Under the pieces are notes generated by a model. It was not told the DNA's origin and made no database searches. It saw only the letters and a list, made by a program, of their open reading frames with translations. A stretch of 42,759 nucleotides of DNA from Dorea_D sp963559605 (GTDB taxonomy: Bacteria > Bacillota > Clostridia > Lachnospirales > Lachnospiraceae): contig CAUWLL010000022.1 of NCBI GenBank assembly GCA_963559605.1, positions 1 through 42,759 on the forward strand, in the 5' to 3' direction. The position numbers and the translations under genes are program-made. Below, piece after piece: positions 1 to 4,819 of this stretch; positions within the stretch are counted from its first letter, which is position 1, and each line of letters begins with the position of its first letter.

Positions 1-1
1 T

Positions 2-172
2 CTTAAAACTAAAGATAAAGTGCAGCTTATTCTAGCTTCTCTTCTTTTAATAACAACAGTATTTTTGATAAATGGAATTCTTCTAGCTCTTATGGATCAT
101 AGCATCGGTTTACTCGCTGTAACCGCCACTTTATTTCTCTTTATTATGGCTTTTATCCGCATTCTTCGTTGA
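2..172 (+). CDS. C-terminal end of an unidentified small membrane protein (partial)
   Basis: An open frame enters from the left edge and gives 56 residues before a TGA stop. It holds two hydrophobic segments: one around LILASLLLITTVFLING and one around IGLLAVTATLFLFIMAF. They are separated by a short polar MDHS linker, and the end is basic (FIRILR). The family is not recognised, and without the N-terminus neither topology nor start can be judged. It converges on the next minus-strand gene with a 20-bp overlap. Confidence 0.45.
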   Translation, partial: LKTKDKVQLILASLLLITTVFLINGILLALMDHSIGLLAVTATLFLFIMAFIRILR

Positions 173-332
173 TTGTGTGCTTTAAAATTATCCACAACCA
201 AAAACATATCAAAGCTAAAATTTCGGGAATACTATATATTTGTAACATCAACATAGAAAATGTCAGTATTCCTGATATTTTCACAATTGCTTTTATTTTC
301 CTTTTATCTTTTCTGGCATCCTTCTTTTGCAC
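153..332 (-). CDS. Small two-segment membrane protein of the phage early region
   Basis: The frame encodes 59 residues with a strongly basic N-terminus (QKKDARKDKRKIK) and two hydrophobic stretches (SGILTFSMLMLQIY and EILALICFWLWIIL). A perfect AGGAGG lies 8 nt before the GTG at 332. Two further GTG codons upstream overlap or crowd that ribosome site, so 332 is the best start. The family is not recognised. A long inverted repeat and one DnaA-box-like 9-mer fall inside the frame, so part of the sequence may be conserved for structure. A competing plus-strand frame over the same bases has no ribosome site. Confidence 0.45.
   Translation of the reverse strand: MQKKDARKDKRKIKAIVKISGILTFSMLMLQIYSIPEILALICFWLWIILKHTINEECG
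217..281. repeat. Long inverted repeat, 17-nt arms
   Basis: The arms at 217-233 and 265-281 are complementary at 15 of 17 positions around a 31-nt loop, with GGAATACT/AGTATTCC as the perfect core. There is no T-run on either side, so it does not look like a terminator. It lies within the small membrane-protein frame. Confidence 0.6.
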
Positions 333-378
333 CCACACCACCTCCTATCTTTTTTGAATTAAACACGATGTCATTAGC

Positions 379-588
379 TTAGCTGTGTCCTAGAATAGTG
401 ACATCCATTTTAATTGTCAGAGTTGCTTGGTCGTCCTCTTCTTTTTGGACAACCGAGTATTCTCTGACGCCATACAGTCTGTCTCCATCTAAAAATATAC
501 CGTTATCCACTTTTAATCTGTGCAACCCACGCACTTCACTCAATACCACTCGTGCGCTTTCTTGATTCTCAGAAATATACTCAGACAC
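379..588 (-). CDS. Unidentified 69-residue phage early-region protein
   Basis: This soluble, acidic small protein starts at GTG with an AGGAGG ribosome site 8 nt upstream. It contains charged beta-like stretches (GLHRLKVDNGIFLDG, REYSVVQKEEDD) and no membrane segment. It does not match a family I can name. It lies back to back with the winged-helix-like gene at 687, and the two share an intergenic region of about 100 bp. It is probably transcribed leftwards as part of the element's early genes. Confidence 0.5.
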   Translation of the reverse strand: MSEYISENQESARVVLSEVRGLHRLKVDNGIFLDGDRLYGVREYSVVQKEEDDQATLTIKMDVTILGHS

Positions 589-608
589 CTACATCACCTC
601 CTCTGTCC

Positions 609-637
609 TTGATTTTCTAACTCTTATCTCCTATACT
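609..637 (+). promoter_or_regulatory. Sigma-A type promoter for the winged-helix gene
   Basis: TTGATT at 609-614 and TATACT at 632-637 are separated by 17 bp. The gene start and its GGAG ribosome site follow about 50 bp downstream. A short GGCAT/ATGCC inverted repeat lies between promoter and start. Confidence 0.55.
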
Positions 638-686
638 GTAGCTACAGGCATCTGCCAATGCCAAGTATTACGAAAGGAGAAATTAT

Positions 687-998
687 ATGCAATTAACAAA
701 AGATACAGATAAAATGTTTTGTCTTATTTACGAAGAATATTTAAATCGTAGAAAAATCGGACTTCCAAAATCTTCTGCTATTATTTTTAAACATCCCGAA
801 GCGTTACAGTGCGATTTCTTACAAGGTATCCATGAAGATGATATACATTCCGCTATCCACGAACTTTACCGAAACAAGCTAATACGTAAATATACTAACG
901 ATAGTTTCAAACTATCGGACAATGGAATTATCTATATGGAAAATCGCTTCAAAAACGGACTCAAGGAAGTTCTGGAATACATTTCCTTGATTAAGTAA
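687..998 (+). CDS. Small winged-helix-like protein of the element
   Basis: The protein has 103 residues and an AAAGGAG ribosome site before its ATG. The segment from about residue 45 to 85 (DDIHSAIHELYRNKLIRKY followed by SDNGIIYMENRF) resembles the recognition helix and wing of small winged-helix proteins found in Firmicute mobile elements. There is no membrane segment. A DNA-binding or regulatory role is inferred from this pattern only. It stands alone on the plus strand, has its own promoter, and converges with the next minus-strand gene by an 8-bp overlap. Confidence 0.6.
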   Translation: MQLTKDTDKMFCLIYEEYLNRRKIGLPKSSAIIFKHPEALQCDFLQGIHEDDIHSAIHELYRNKLIRKYTNDSFKLSDNGIIYMENRFKNGLKEVLEYISLIK

Positions 999-1173
999 TT
1001 TTCTCGGGCACTGTTTGCGCATAAATTTCATCTCTAGTTAAAAACAGTGTCCATTCTCCGTTGTTGTAGCTAATATCAATCCGAGAGACAAGTTCCATAT
1101 TTTCTCCATTGAGTTTATGGATGTTTTTTTCAAGATCAATTTCTAGCGATTTAAGTTTCTTTCTCTCCACCAT
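991..1173 (-). CDS. Unidentified 60-residue phage early-region protein
   Basis: The ATG at 1173 is preceded by a GGGGGTGGTG ribosome site, which makes it a better start than the in-frame ATG 63 bp further upstream. The product begins MVERKKLKSLEIDLEKNI, probably a helix, and ends with a short beta-like part (GEWTLFLTRDEIY). No family is recognised. A pair of GTTTAAC motifs lies 64-80 bp upstream of the start, matching the motifs around the repressor promoter, so the gene is likely repressor-controlled. Confidence 0.5.
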   Translation of the reverse strand: MVERKKLKSLEIDLEKNIHKLNGENMELVSRIDISYNNGEWTLFLTRDEIYAQTVPEKIT

Positions 1174-1236
1174 TTTCACACCACCCCCTATCTTTTTTGT
1201 TAATCTGTTTTTTGTGTTATGCTCAAGATAACGCAA

Positions 1237-1253
1237 GTTTAACTTTGTTTAAC
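1237..1253. promoter_or_regulatory. Operator pair GTTTAAC-N3-GTTTAAC
   Basis: Two GTTTAAC motifs begin 10 bp apart, at 1237 and 1247. The same pair with the same spacing occurs at 1870 and 1880 in the repressor control region. It lies between the DUF739-like gene and the next leftward gene, where a phage repressor could control both. Confidence 0.6.
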
Positions 1254-1256
1254 TTT

Positions 1257-1463
1257 TTATGCAAAAAAATAATCACTATACTCTGATTTATCTATTTCAA
1301 GTAACTCAGACCACAGTACAATATCTTTTTGTGAAAAGCCCGTTCGTCCTGTCATTTTCTTCGATAAAGAATTTGTTGATATTCCCAATTCTTCGGCATA
1401 TTTTTCCTGACTTCCATATTTTTCTATGATTCTCCCACGTAACTTATCGTATGAATAATTCAA
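1257..1463 (-). CDS. DUF739-type phage helix-turn-helix (Cro-like) regulator
   Basis: The 68-residue product carries a helix-turn-helix: YAEELGISTNSLSKKMTGR at about 22-40, followed by SQKDIVLWSELLEI. This is the pattern of DUF739 phage regulators that stand opposite CI repressors. The start is TTG, 6 nt after an AAAGGTGA ribosome site. It is expected to bind the element's operators and favour the lytic or early programme. The GTTTAAC pair just downstream and another upstream of the leftward genes fit this. Confidence 0.75.
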   Translation of the reverse strand: MNYSYDKLRGRIIEKYGSQEKYAEELGISTNSLSKKMTGRTGFSQKDIVLWSELLEIDKSEYSDYFFA

Positions 1464-1514
1464 CTACTGTCACCTTTCCTTTCTCCCCGTCAAGCCGCTA
1501 GGACAGCTATAAAC

Positions 1515-1619
1515 CTATTCTTCTTTATCCTTGCTATATTCTCTCAGCAATTTTACAAGTAAGATAATGGTTATGATGTTCAGTATGATTTGTACTGTAC
1601 TTAAAAACTCGGATAACAC
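1515..1619 (-). CDS. Tiny (34-residue) single-span membrane peptide
   Basis: A GTG start follows a GGCGGTGAGGAG purine-rich stretch. The peptide has one hydrophobic helix (VQIILNIITIILLVKLL) and a charged tail (REYSKDKEE). It is the second of two such peptides in tandem between the Cro-like gene and the leftward promoter. The shape fits phage or type-I-like membrane peptides, or a recombination directionality factor of unknown type. No family assignment is possible. Confidence 0.45.
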   Translation of the reverse strand: MLSEFLSTVQIILNIITIILLVKLLREYSKDKEE

Positions 1620-1718
1620 TCTCCTCACCGCCTTTCTTATTACGACCTATTATATATTGACAATGAGTAATTTTAAAGGTATTCTTTTTGTACGGGGAGG
1701 TTTCCCCTCCCCTACTTC

Positions 1719-1838
1719 CTAATCTATAAACTTGAGTATCAACTCAACTACCAGATTAAGAAGTGTTAGAATTAAGGTTGCAAGTGTTAGCTTTTGGGTT
1801 GCTTTCTTGCAGCCTTTCTTTTTACCTTTCTTACTCAT
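1719..1838 (-). CDS. Tiny (39-residue) basic single-span membrane peptide
   Basis: The ATG follows an AAAGGAGG ribosome site by 7 nt. The peptide starts with a very basic stretch (MSKKGKKKGCKKATQK), followed by one hydrophobic helix (LTLATLILTLLNLVVELIL). It is the first gene after the leftward operator-promoter, so it would be the first early product. Its function is unknown. Candidate roles are a membrane toxin, a holin-like peptide or a small regulator. Confidence 0.55.
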   Translation of the reverse strand: MSKKGKKKGCKKATQKLTLATLILTLLNLVVELILKFID

Positions 1839-1868
1839 TGGCGTTCCTCCTTTCCCTTTTACGATTAT

Positions 1869-1957
1869 AGTTTAACATTGTTTAACTTATTTGTCAACAA
1901 GAAAGTTAAAATAAATTAAACTTTTCATTTGATTGTTTAACTCTGTTGTGTTATACT
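1869..1957. promoter_or_regulatory. Divergent repressor/early-gene control region with GTTTAAC operators
   Basis: Rightward, TTGATT (1929-1934) and TATACT (1952-1957) are 17 bp apart and drive the repressor. Leftward, TTGACA (1892-1897 on the minus strand) and TAAACT (1869-1874) are also 17 bp apart. GTTTAAC copies lie at 1870, 1880 and 1935, with related half sites at 1905 (GTTAAA) and 1916 (TTAAAC). The first two cover the leftward promoter. The third begins immediately after the -35 box of the repressor's own promoter, which suggests autoregulation. Confidence 0.7.
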
Positions 1958-1991
1958 GACTTTATAAAATATGAAAACGGAGGTGACTTGT

Positions 1992-2636
1992 ATGAAAAAT
2001 CCCATTACTGCCAAAAGATTAGCGCAAGCTCTTTCAAATAAAAATATGATTCCCCAAGAATTATCAAATATTTCCGGAGTTAGTAAAGCATCCATTAGTC
2101 AATATTTAAATGGTTCGCACGCTCCATCCAATATTAGTAGTGGGAAAATGGCTAAATATTTAAATGTGGATCCTCTTTGGTTAATGGGGTTTGATGTTCC
2201 TATGAATGAAAAGCACGACACCACAGAACGCCCCCACCGCAAAGGTGTGGTTATCAACGTCCTTGGCCGTGTAGCAGCGGGAATCCCAATTGAAGCTGTT
2301 ACCGATATTATAGATACAGAAGAAATCACTGAAAGCTTAGCTCGCACCGGAGAGTTCTTCGGACTCCAAATCAAAGGCGACAGCATGGAACCTAAATTTT
2401 CTGAGGGTGATACCGTCATTGTCCGGCAACAGGACGATGCAGAAAGCGGGGATATTATAATTGCGACTATAAACGGAGATGAAGCTACCTGTAAAAGACT
2501 GAGAAAATACAGAGACGGTATTGAACTTATTTCCAATAACCCAAGTTATGAACCCATGTTCTTTTCAAACGATGACATCATCAACAAACCTGTGAAAATT
2601 ATCGGACGTGTAGTGGAACTTAGAGCGAAATTCTGA
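1992..2636 (+). CDS. CI-type phage repressor with LexA/S24 self-cleavage domain
   Basis: The 214-residue repressor has an N-terminal helix-turn-helix (about 5-65, with the ISGVSKASISQYLNG recognition region) and a C-terminal S24 peptidase domain. The putative cleavage site is Ala96-Gly97 in VAAGIP, the nucleophile is Ser131 in GDSMEP, and the general base is Lys168 in ATCKRL. The distances of 35 and 37 residues equal those in LexA, so self-cleavage after DNA damage is likely intact. GGAGGTGA sits before the ATG at 1992; an in-frame ATG 21 bp upstream lacks a ribosome site. The protein should hold the leftward genes silent during lysogeny. Confidence 0.9.
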   Translation: MKNPITAKRLAQALSNKNMIPQELSNISGVSKASISQYLNGSHAPSNISSGKMAKYLNVDPLWLMGFDVPMNEKHDTTERPHRKGVVINVLGRVAAGIPIEAVTDIIDTEEITESLARTGEFFGLQIKGDSMEPKFSEGDTVIVRQQDDAESGDIIIATINGDEATCKRLRKYRDGIELISNNPSYEPMFFSNDDIINKPVKIIGRVVELRAKF

Positions 2637-2673
2637 TATAACCGCAATAGCGATTATATAAATTCAAACGAGG
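2637..2673 (+). repeat. R1 repeat, 3'-half copy (C0)
   Basis: Starting at the repressor stop codon, this 37-bp segment matches the end of the R1 copy at 4691-4802, including the ATAACCGC/GCGATTAT hairpin and the ATTCAAAYGAGG tail. The 5' half with the GC-rich hairpin is absent. Confidence 0.75.
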
Positions 2674-2679
2674 GGGTGA

Positions 2680-2954
2680 ATGACAATTAAGGAAGTTTCA
2701 AAATTACATGCTGATTTATTCGACAATGGGTTGAATTTTGTTTCGAGCAAATTCCCGACATTATACGAAATCCAGAATTTGTCAGCATCCACCCAAACAA
2801 AGACAGTATTTCTTTCATTTGTCGATTCACCGACCACATATCTGTTGCTGTCCGTCTATCAACCAACGGTCACTTATCATACAGAACTATGTACCCTCTA
2901 CGTGAATCACAACTATACAATTACATAAAACAAGGACGAGCTTGGAGAGTCTGA
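2680..2954 (+). pseudogene. Frameshifted small gene of unknown function
   Basis: A good start (GGGGGTGA then ATG) opens a frame reading MTIKEVSKLHADLF. After about residue 14 the protein-like sequence continues in the -1 frame, with stretches such as RQWVEFCFEQIPDIIRNPEF, SIHPNKDSISFICRFTDH and MYPLRESQLYNYIKQGRAW, and stops at 2952. The original frame stays open to 2928 but its residues look like a shadow. A single-base indel near 2715-2725 (a real mutation or a sequence error) explains this best. The intact product would be about 90 residues. The family is not recognised. It is the first cargo gene after the repressor. Confidence 0.5.
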
Positions 2955-2955
2955 T

Positions 2956-2984
2956 TTGACAAATTTTCTATCATGGTGTAATAT
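2956..2984 (+). promoter_or_regulatory. Strong sigma-A promoter for ncRNA-1
   Basis: Consensus TTGACA (2956-2961) and TAATAT (2979-2984) are separated by exactly 17 bp. The promoter starts 2 bp after the stop codon of the frameshifted gene. No ribosome-bound reading frame follows. Confidence 0.75.
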
Positions 2985-2990
2985 ATTCAT

Positions 2991-3198
2991 ACAGATAGAG
3001 AATACTATGTTTATGAAGATAGGTTATGCAAGGATAGAACAGGCAGCTATCACGCCATTCATGGTCTTAAAGAGATGTCGGATTGCCACCCGACTGCATA
3101 ACTTATCTTTCATGATAAATACTACTGCTAATCAGTAGGGAATAGATATATCGCCTATAGGGCATTAAATCAGACCTCGTATTACTACGAGGTCTTTT
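2991..3198 (+). ncRNA. Candidate structured RNA, about 208 nt (ncRNA-1)
   Basis: The RNA is bounded by the promoter just upstream and a strong terminator, and has no credible reading frame. A 15-bp helix with one G-U pair joins 3016-3030 to 3095-3109. Inside it are GATAG/CTATC, CCAT/ATGG and GTCGG/CCGAC (3077-3081 with 3090-3094), the last stacking directly on the long helix. A CTACTG/CAGTAG hairpin and the terminator follow. The multi-branched shape recalls a cloverleaf, but there is no T-loop consensus or anticodon loop. The family is unknown. Confidence 0.6.
3172..3198 (+). terminator. Terminator of ncRNA-1
   Basis: A perfect 10-bp stem AGACCTCGTA/TACGAGGTCT with a 4-nt loop is followed by TTT. 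Confidence 0.85.
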
Positions 3199-3205
3199 AC
3201 GTTAT

Positions 3206-3252
3206 AAAATTAAAACCACCTCAGTGCTACTAACACTAAGACGGTCTTGCAT
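3206..3252. repeat. R2 repeat, copy 1
   Basis: This 47-bp sequence runs from AAAATTAAAACC to GGTCTTGCAT and contains an imperfect hairpin (CAGTG-CTACTAA-CACTA). It is closely similar to 5679-5725. It starts 7 bp after the ncRNA-1 terminator and ends 3 bp before R1 copy C1. Confidence 0.75.
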
Positions 3253-3255
3253 TCC

Positions 3256-3363
3256 CTGCCCCACAGCGGGCAGGGGAACAACTAACTGAAGAATCAAAGT
3301 GTATGGGGCGCGTAGTAGACAAATTGACGGTATAACCGCATAGCGATTATAGATTTCTCAATG
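3256..3363 (+). repeat. R1 repeat, full copy C1
   Basis: The repeat begins with a GC-rich hairpin (CTGCCC-CACAGC-GGGCAG) and continues through a conserved middle (GTATGGGGCGCGTAGTAG). A second hairpin (ATAACCGC-ATA-GCGATTAT) follows, ending with the TTTCTCAATG tail shared with C2. It lies immediately upstream of the hicAB promoter. Confidence 0.85.
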
Positions 3364-3394
3364 TAAAAAAATACGTATTTACACATACTTTTTA

Positions 3395-3423
3395 TTGACA
3401 CACGTGCTTACACGTGTTATAAT
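3395..3423 (+). promoter_or_regulatory. hicAB promoter with perfect operator palindrome
   Basis: TTGACA (3395-3400) and TATAAT (3418-3423) are both consensus and 17 bp apart. The spacer contains the inverted repeat ACACGTG-CTTA-CACGTGT (3400-3417), ideally placed for autorepression by HicB. A second palindrome, AAATACGTATTT, lies at 3369-3380. Confidence 0.8.
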
Positions 3424-3445
3424 AATATCATAGAAAGGAGGAACA

Positions 3446-3628
3446 ATGAAAACACAGGAACTACTCAAACTGCTAAAGAAAAACGAATGCGAACTGCTAA
3501 GAAACGGAAGCCGACACGACATCTGGTACAGCAATAAAACCGGCAAACAGTTTGCTGTACCGAGACACAAAGCAGAAATTCCAATAGGAACACTAAACAA
3601 CATACTGAAGGATGCGGGACTGAAATAG
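3446..3628 (+). CDS. hicA: HicA-family mRNA interferase toxin
   Basis: The product is a 60-residue small double-stranded-RNA-binding-fold toxin. The family signature is visible as NGSRHDIWYSNKTGKQF, with the catalytic histidine at His24, then VPRHKAEIPIGTLNNILKDAGL. HicA cleaves mRNA when not held by HicB. GGAGG lies 5 nt before the ATG. The gene is the first of a two-gene operon with hicB 48 bp downstream, under a promoter carrying a palindromic operator. It is probably a prophage-maintenance or superinfection-defence cassette, bracketed by R1 repeats. Confidence 0.9.
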   Translation: MKTQELLKLLKKNECELLRNGSRHDIWYSNKTGKQFAVPRHKAEIPIGTLNNILKDAGLK

Positions 3629-3676
3629 TCCCCCTATTCTTCAACCTAAATATATCGAAATGAAAGGAGTTTTATT

Positions 3677-4075
3677 ATGGCAAAATACGCATATCCAGCA
3701 ATTTTTACACTAGAAGAAGACGGGAGTTACTCTATTAACTTCCCAGACTTAGAGGGGTGCTATACATGCGGTGATTCTTTGGAGGACGGTATTGAAATGG
3801 CGGAAGATGCTCTTGCTCTTGTACTTTATGGATATGAAACAGATAATCGTGCAATTCCTGCTCCTTCAGCTCCGGCAAGTTTCTCTCTTTCTGAAAATGA
3901 ATTTGTAAACTATATTGCATGCGACACAATAGCATATCGGAAAATGTATAATAATAAAGCAATCAAGAAAACGCTTACCATTCCGGAATGGCTGAATGAA
4001 TCTGCTTCTGCTATGGGGCTGAACTTTTCTCAGGTTCTTCAGGAAGCACTTTTACAAAAAATCCAACCTAAATAG
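3677..4075 (+). CDS. hicB: HicB-family antitoxin
   Basis: The 132-residue antitoxin has the HicB fold in the N-terminal half: YPAIFTLEEDGSYSINFPDL and CYTCGDSLEDGIEMAEDALAL, about residues 5-50. A C-terminal ribbon-helix-helix DNA-binding segment follows (KTLTIPEWLNESASAMGLN to VLQEALLQK, about 98-130). It should neutralise HicA and repress the operon through the palindrome in the promoter spacer. An AAGGAG ribosome site precedes the ATG. R1 copy C2 begins 13 bp after the stop codon. Confidence 0.9.
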   Translation: MAKYAYPAIFTLEEDGSYSINFPDLEGCYTCGDSLEDGIEMAEDALALVLYGYETDNRAIPAPSAPASFSLSENEFVNYIACDTIAYRKMYNNKAIKKTLTIPEWLNESASAMGLNFSQVLQEALLQKIQPK

Positions 4076-4087
4076 ATAAATTCCCCT

Positions 4088-4196
4088 CTGCCCCACAACG
4101 GGCAGGGGAACCACTAACCGAAGAATCAAAATGTATGGGGCGCGTAGTAGATAAATTGACGGTATAACTGCTAATGCGTTTATATATTTCTCAATG
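4088..4196 (+). repeat. R1 repeat, full copy C2
   Basis: The layout matches C1: the CTGCCC/GGGCAG hairpin, the conserved GTATGGGGCGCGTAGTAG core, the second hairpin and the TTTCTCAATG tail. In the second hairpin (ATAACTGC / GCGTTTAT) one C-G pair is replaced by U-G, so pairing is kept despite base changes. It separates hicB from the zinc-finger cassette. Confidence 0.85.
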
Positions 4197-4229
4197 CAAG
4201 ACAAAACTATATATTGTATATGTTTTATT

Positions 4230-4267
4230 TTATCCACAATATGTGGATAACTATAAAATTATCCACA
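4230..4267. other. Cluster of three DnaA-box-like 9-mers
   Basis: TTATCCACA occurs at 4230-4238 and 4259-4267, and its complement TGTGGATAA at 4242-4250. The first two form a perfect inverted repeat with a 3-bp centre. All three match the consensus DnaA box exactly. A fourth copy lies at 188-196. The cluster could be part of a replication origin for the excised element, a DnaA-titrating site or an operator for the promoter just downstream. Confidence 0.6.
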
Positions 4268-4285
4268 AAAATATTTCATGAATAC

Positions 4286-4314
4286 TTGACAAGGCTTTTG
4301 GATATGATTATAAT
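4286..4314 (+). promoter_or_regulatory. Consensus sigma-A promoter for the leader RNA and zinc-finger gene
   Basis: TTGACA (4286-4291) and TATAAT (4309-4314) are separated by 17 bp, which is a full consensus promoter. It lies 19 bp after the DnaA-box-like cluster. Confidence 0.85.
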
Positions 4315-4320
4315 AATCAC

Positions 4321-4385
4321 TAATTAGTGAATGACTGCTGTGCGGTCGCAATTGAGTCTTGGAATTGTATTCCAGGGCTCTTTTT
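4321..4385 (+). ncRNA. Short leader RNA ending in an attenuator-like terminator (ncRNA-2)
   Basis: About 65 nt are expected between the promoter and a strong terminator. A first hairpin GACTGC-TGT-GCGGTC (4333-4347) is followed 6 nt later by the 12-bp terminator stem. The ribosome site of the following genes lies 6 nt after the T-run, so this is either a small RNA or an attenuating leader. No known riboswitch is recognised. Confidence 0.55.
4354..4385 (+). terminator. Intrinsic terminator upstream of the zinc-finger gene
   Basis: A 12-bp stem with G-U pairs (GAGTCTTGGAAT / ATTCCAGGGCTC) and a TGT loop is followed directly by TTTTT. Confidence 0.85.
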
Positions 4386-4401
4386 GCATTAGGAGGTACG
4401 A

Positions 4402-4470
4402 ATGAAAAATAATGATATAATCTATACAACACCAGAAAGGAGACGAAATAATGATGTGTTTTACTTGTAA
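4402..4470 (+). CDS. 22-residue leader peptide or remnant before the zinc-finger gene
   Basis: TAGGAGG lies 7 nt before an ATG that opens MKNNDIIYTTPERRRNNDV and stops inside the next gene, overlapping it by 20 bp. It sits where the toxin of a YgiT-type toxin-antitoxin pair is normally encoded. It could be a shrunken toxin remnant or a leader peptide giving translational coupling. Confidence 0.4.
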   Translation: MKNNDIIYTTPERRRNNDVFYL

Positions 4471-4678
4471 AGGAAATGTAACCGAGTCAACAACCACTTA
4501 TATGACAGAATATAACCAATGCTATATTATTATTAAAAACGTGCCTTGTAAAAAATGTTCTCAGTGCGGAGAAGAATACATCAACGGTGTCACTCTTCAA
4601 AAAATCGAATCTATTTTAGAAAAAGTAAAATCTGCATTAACAGAGATTGCCGTAGTTGATTACAACAAGGCTGCGTAA
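4451..4678 (+). CDS. YgiT-type zinc-finger antitoxin-like protein (orphan)
   Basis: The protein has 75 residues. Two CxxC knuckles (MCFTCKGN near residue 3 and PCKKCSQCGEEY near 34-42) form the zinc finger of the YgiT/MqsA antitoxin family. The tail (TLQKIESILEKVKSAL) is helical. The family normally sits behind a small RNase toxin and may carry a C-terminal helix-turn-helix. Here neither is present: the upstream frame is only 22 codons and the protein ends early. It may be a solitary antitoxin that counteracts toxins of other elements, or a decayed pair. AAAGGAG precedes the ATG. Confidence 0.75.
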   Translation: MMCFTCKGNVTESTTTYMTEYNQCYIIIKNVPCKKCSQCGEEYINGVTLQKIESILEKVKSALTEIAVVDYNKAA

Positions 4679-4690
4679 TTTTCACTTCTC

Positions 4691-4802
4691 CTGCCCCACA
4701 ACGGGCAGGGGAACCACTAACCGAAGAATCAAAATGTATGGGGCGCGTAGTAGACAAATTAACGGTATAACCGCAATAGCGATTATATAAATTCAAATGA
4801 GG
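4691..4802 (+). repeat. R1 repeat, full copy C3
   Basis: Nearly identical to C2 through the first 80 bp, it then carries the ATAACCGC-AATA-GCGATTAT hairpin and the ATTCAAATGAGG tail shared with the half copy at 2637. It starts 13 bp after the zinc-finger gene and ends at the ribosome site of the DUF3800 gene. Confidence 0.85.
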
Positions 4803-4819
4803 AAAGAGGGGTGAATCAG

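Noticed and set aside
169..357. Plus-strand frame overlapping the small membrane gene at 153-332
   Set aside because: It has no ribosome site and a non-standard start, whereas the minus-strand frame has a perfect AGGAGG at the right distance.
1531..1722. 63-residue plus-strand frame in the early region
   Set aside because: It is antisense to the two tiny membrane peptides, lacks a ribosome site and ends in a low-quality tail.
2680..2928. 82-residue frame as the true product of the first cargo gene
   Set aside because: Beyond codon 14 the residues look like an out-of-frame shadow, while the -1 frame is much more protein-like to its stop at 2952. It was called as a frameshifted gene.
3021..3102. 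Cloverleaf-like fold in ncRNA-1 that looks like a tRNA
   Set aside because: The closing helix and a 5-bp stem stack as in a tRNA, but the loop ATTGCCAC lacks the TTC-type consensus and no 7-nt anticodon loop can be drawn. It is reported as a structured RNA instead.
2956..3138. 60-residue frame over ncRNA-1
   Set aside because: It would begin at the -35 box of the promoter itself and has no ribosome site.
2637..4802. CRISPR array
   Set aside because: The R1 copies are about 110 bp, lie 500-800 bp apart and flank genes; there are no short regular spacers and no cas genes.
3256..4802. Integron attC sites
   Set aside because: R1 has two separate hairpins rather than one imperfect palindrome with GTTRRRY ends, and no integron tyrosine integrase is present. 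A different exchange mechanism would be needed.
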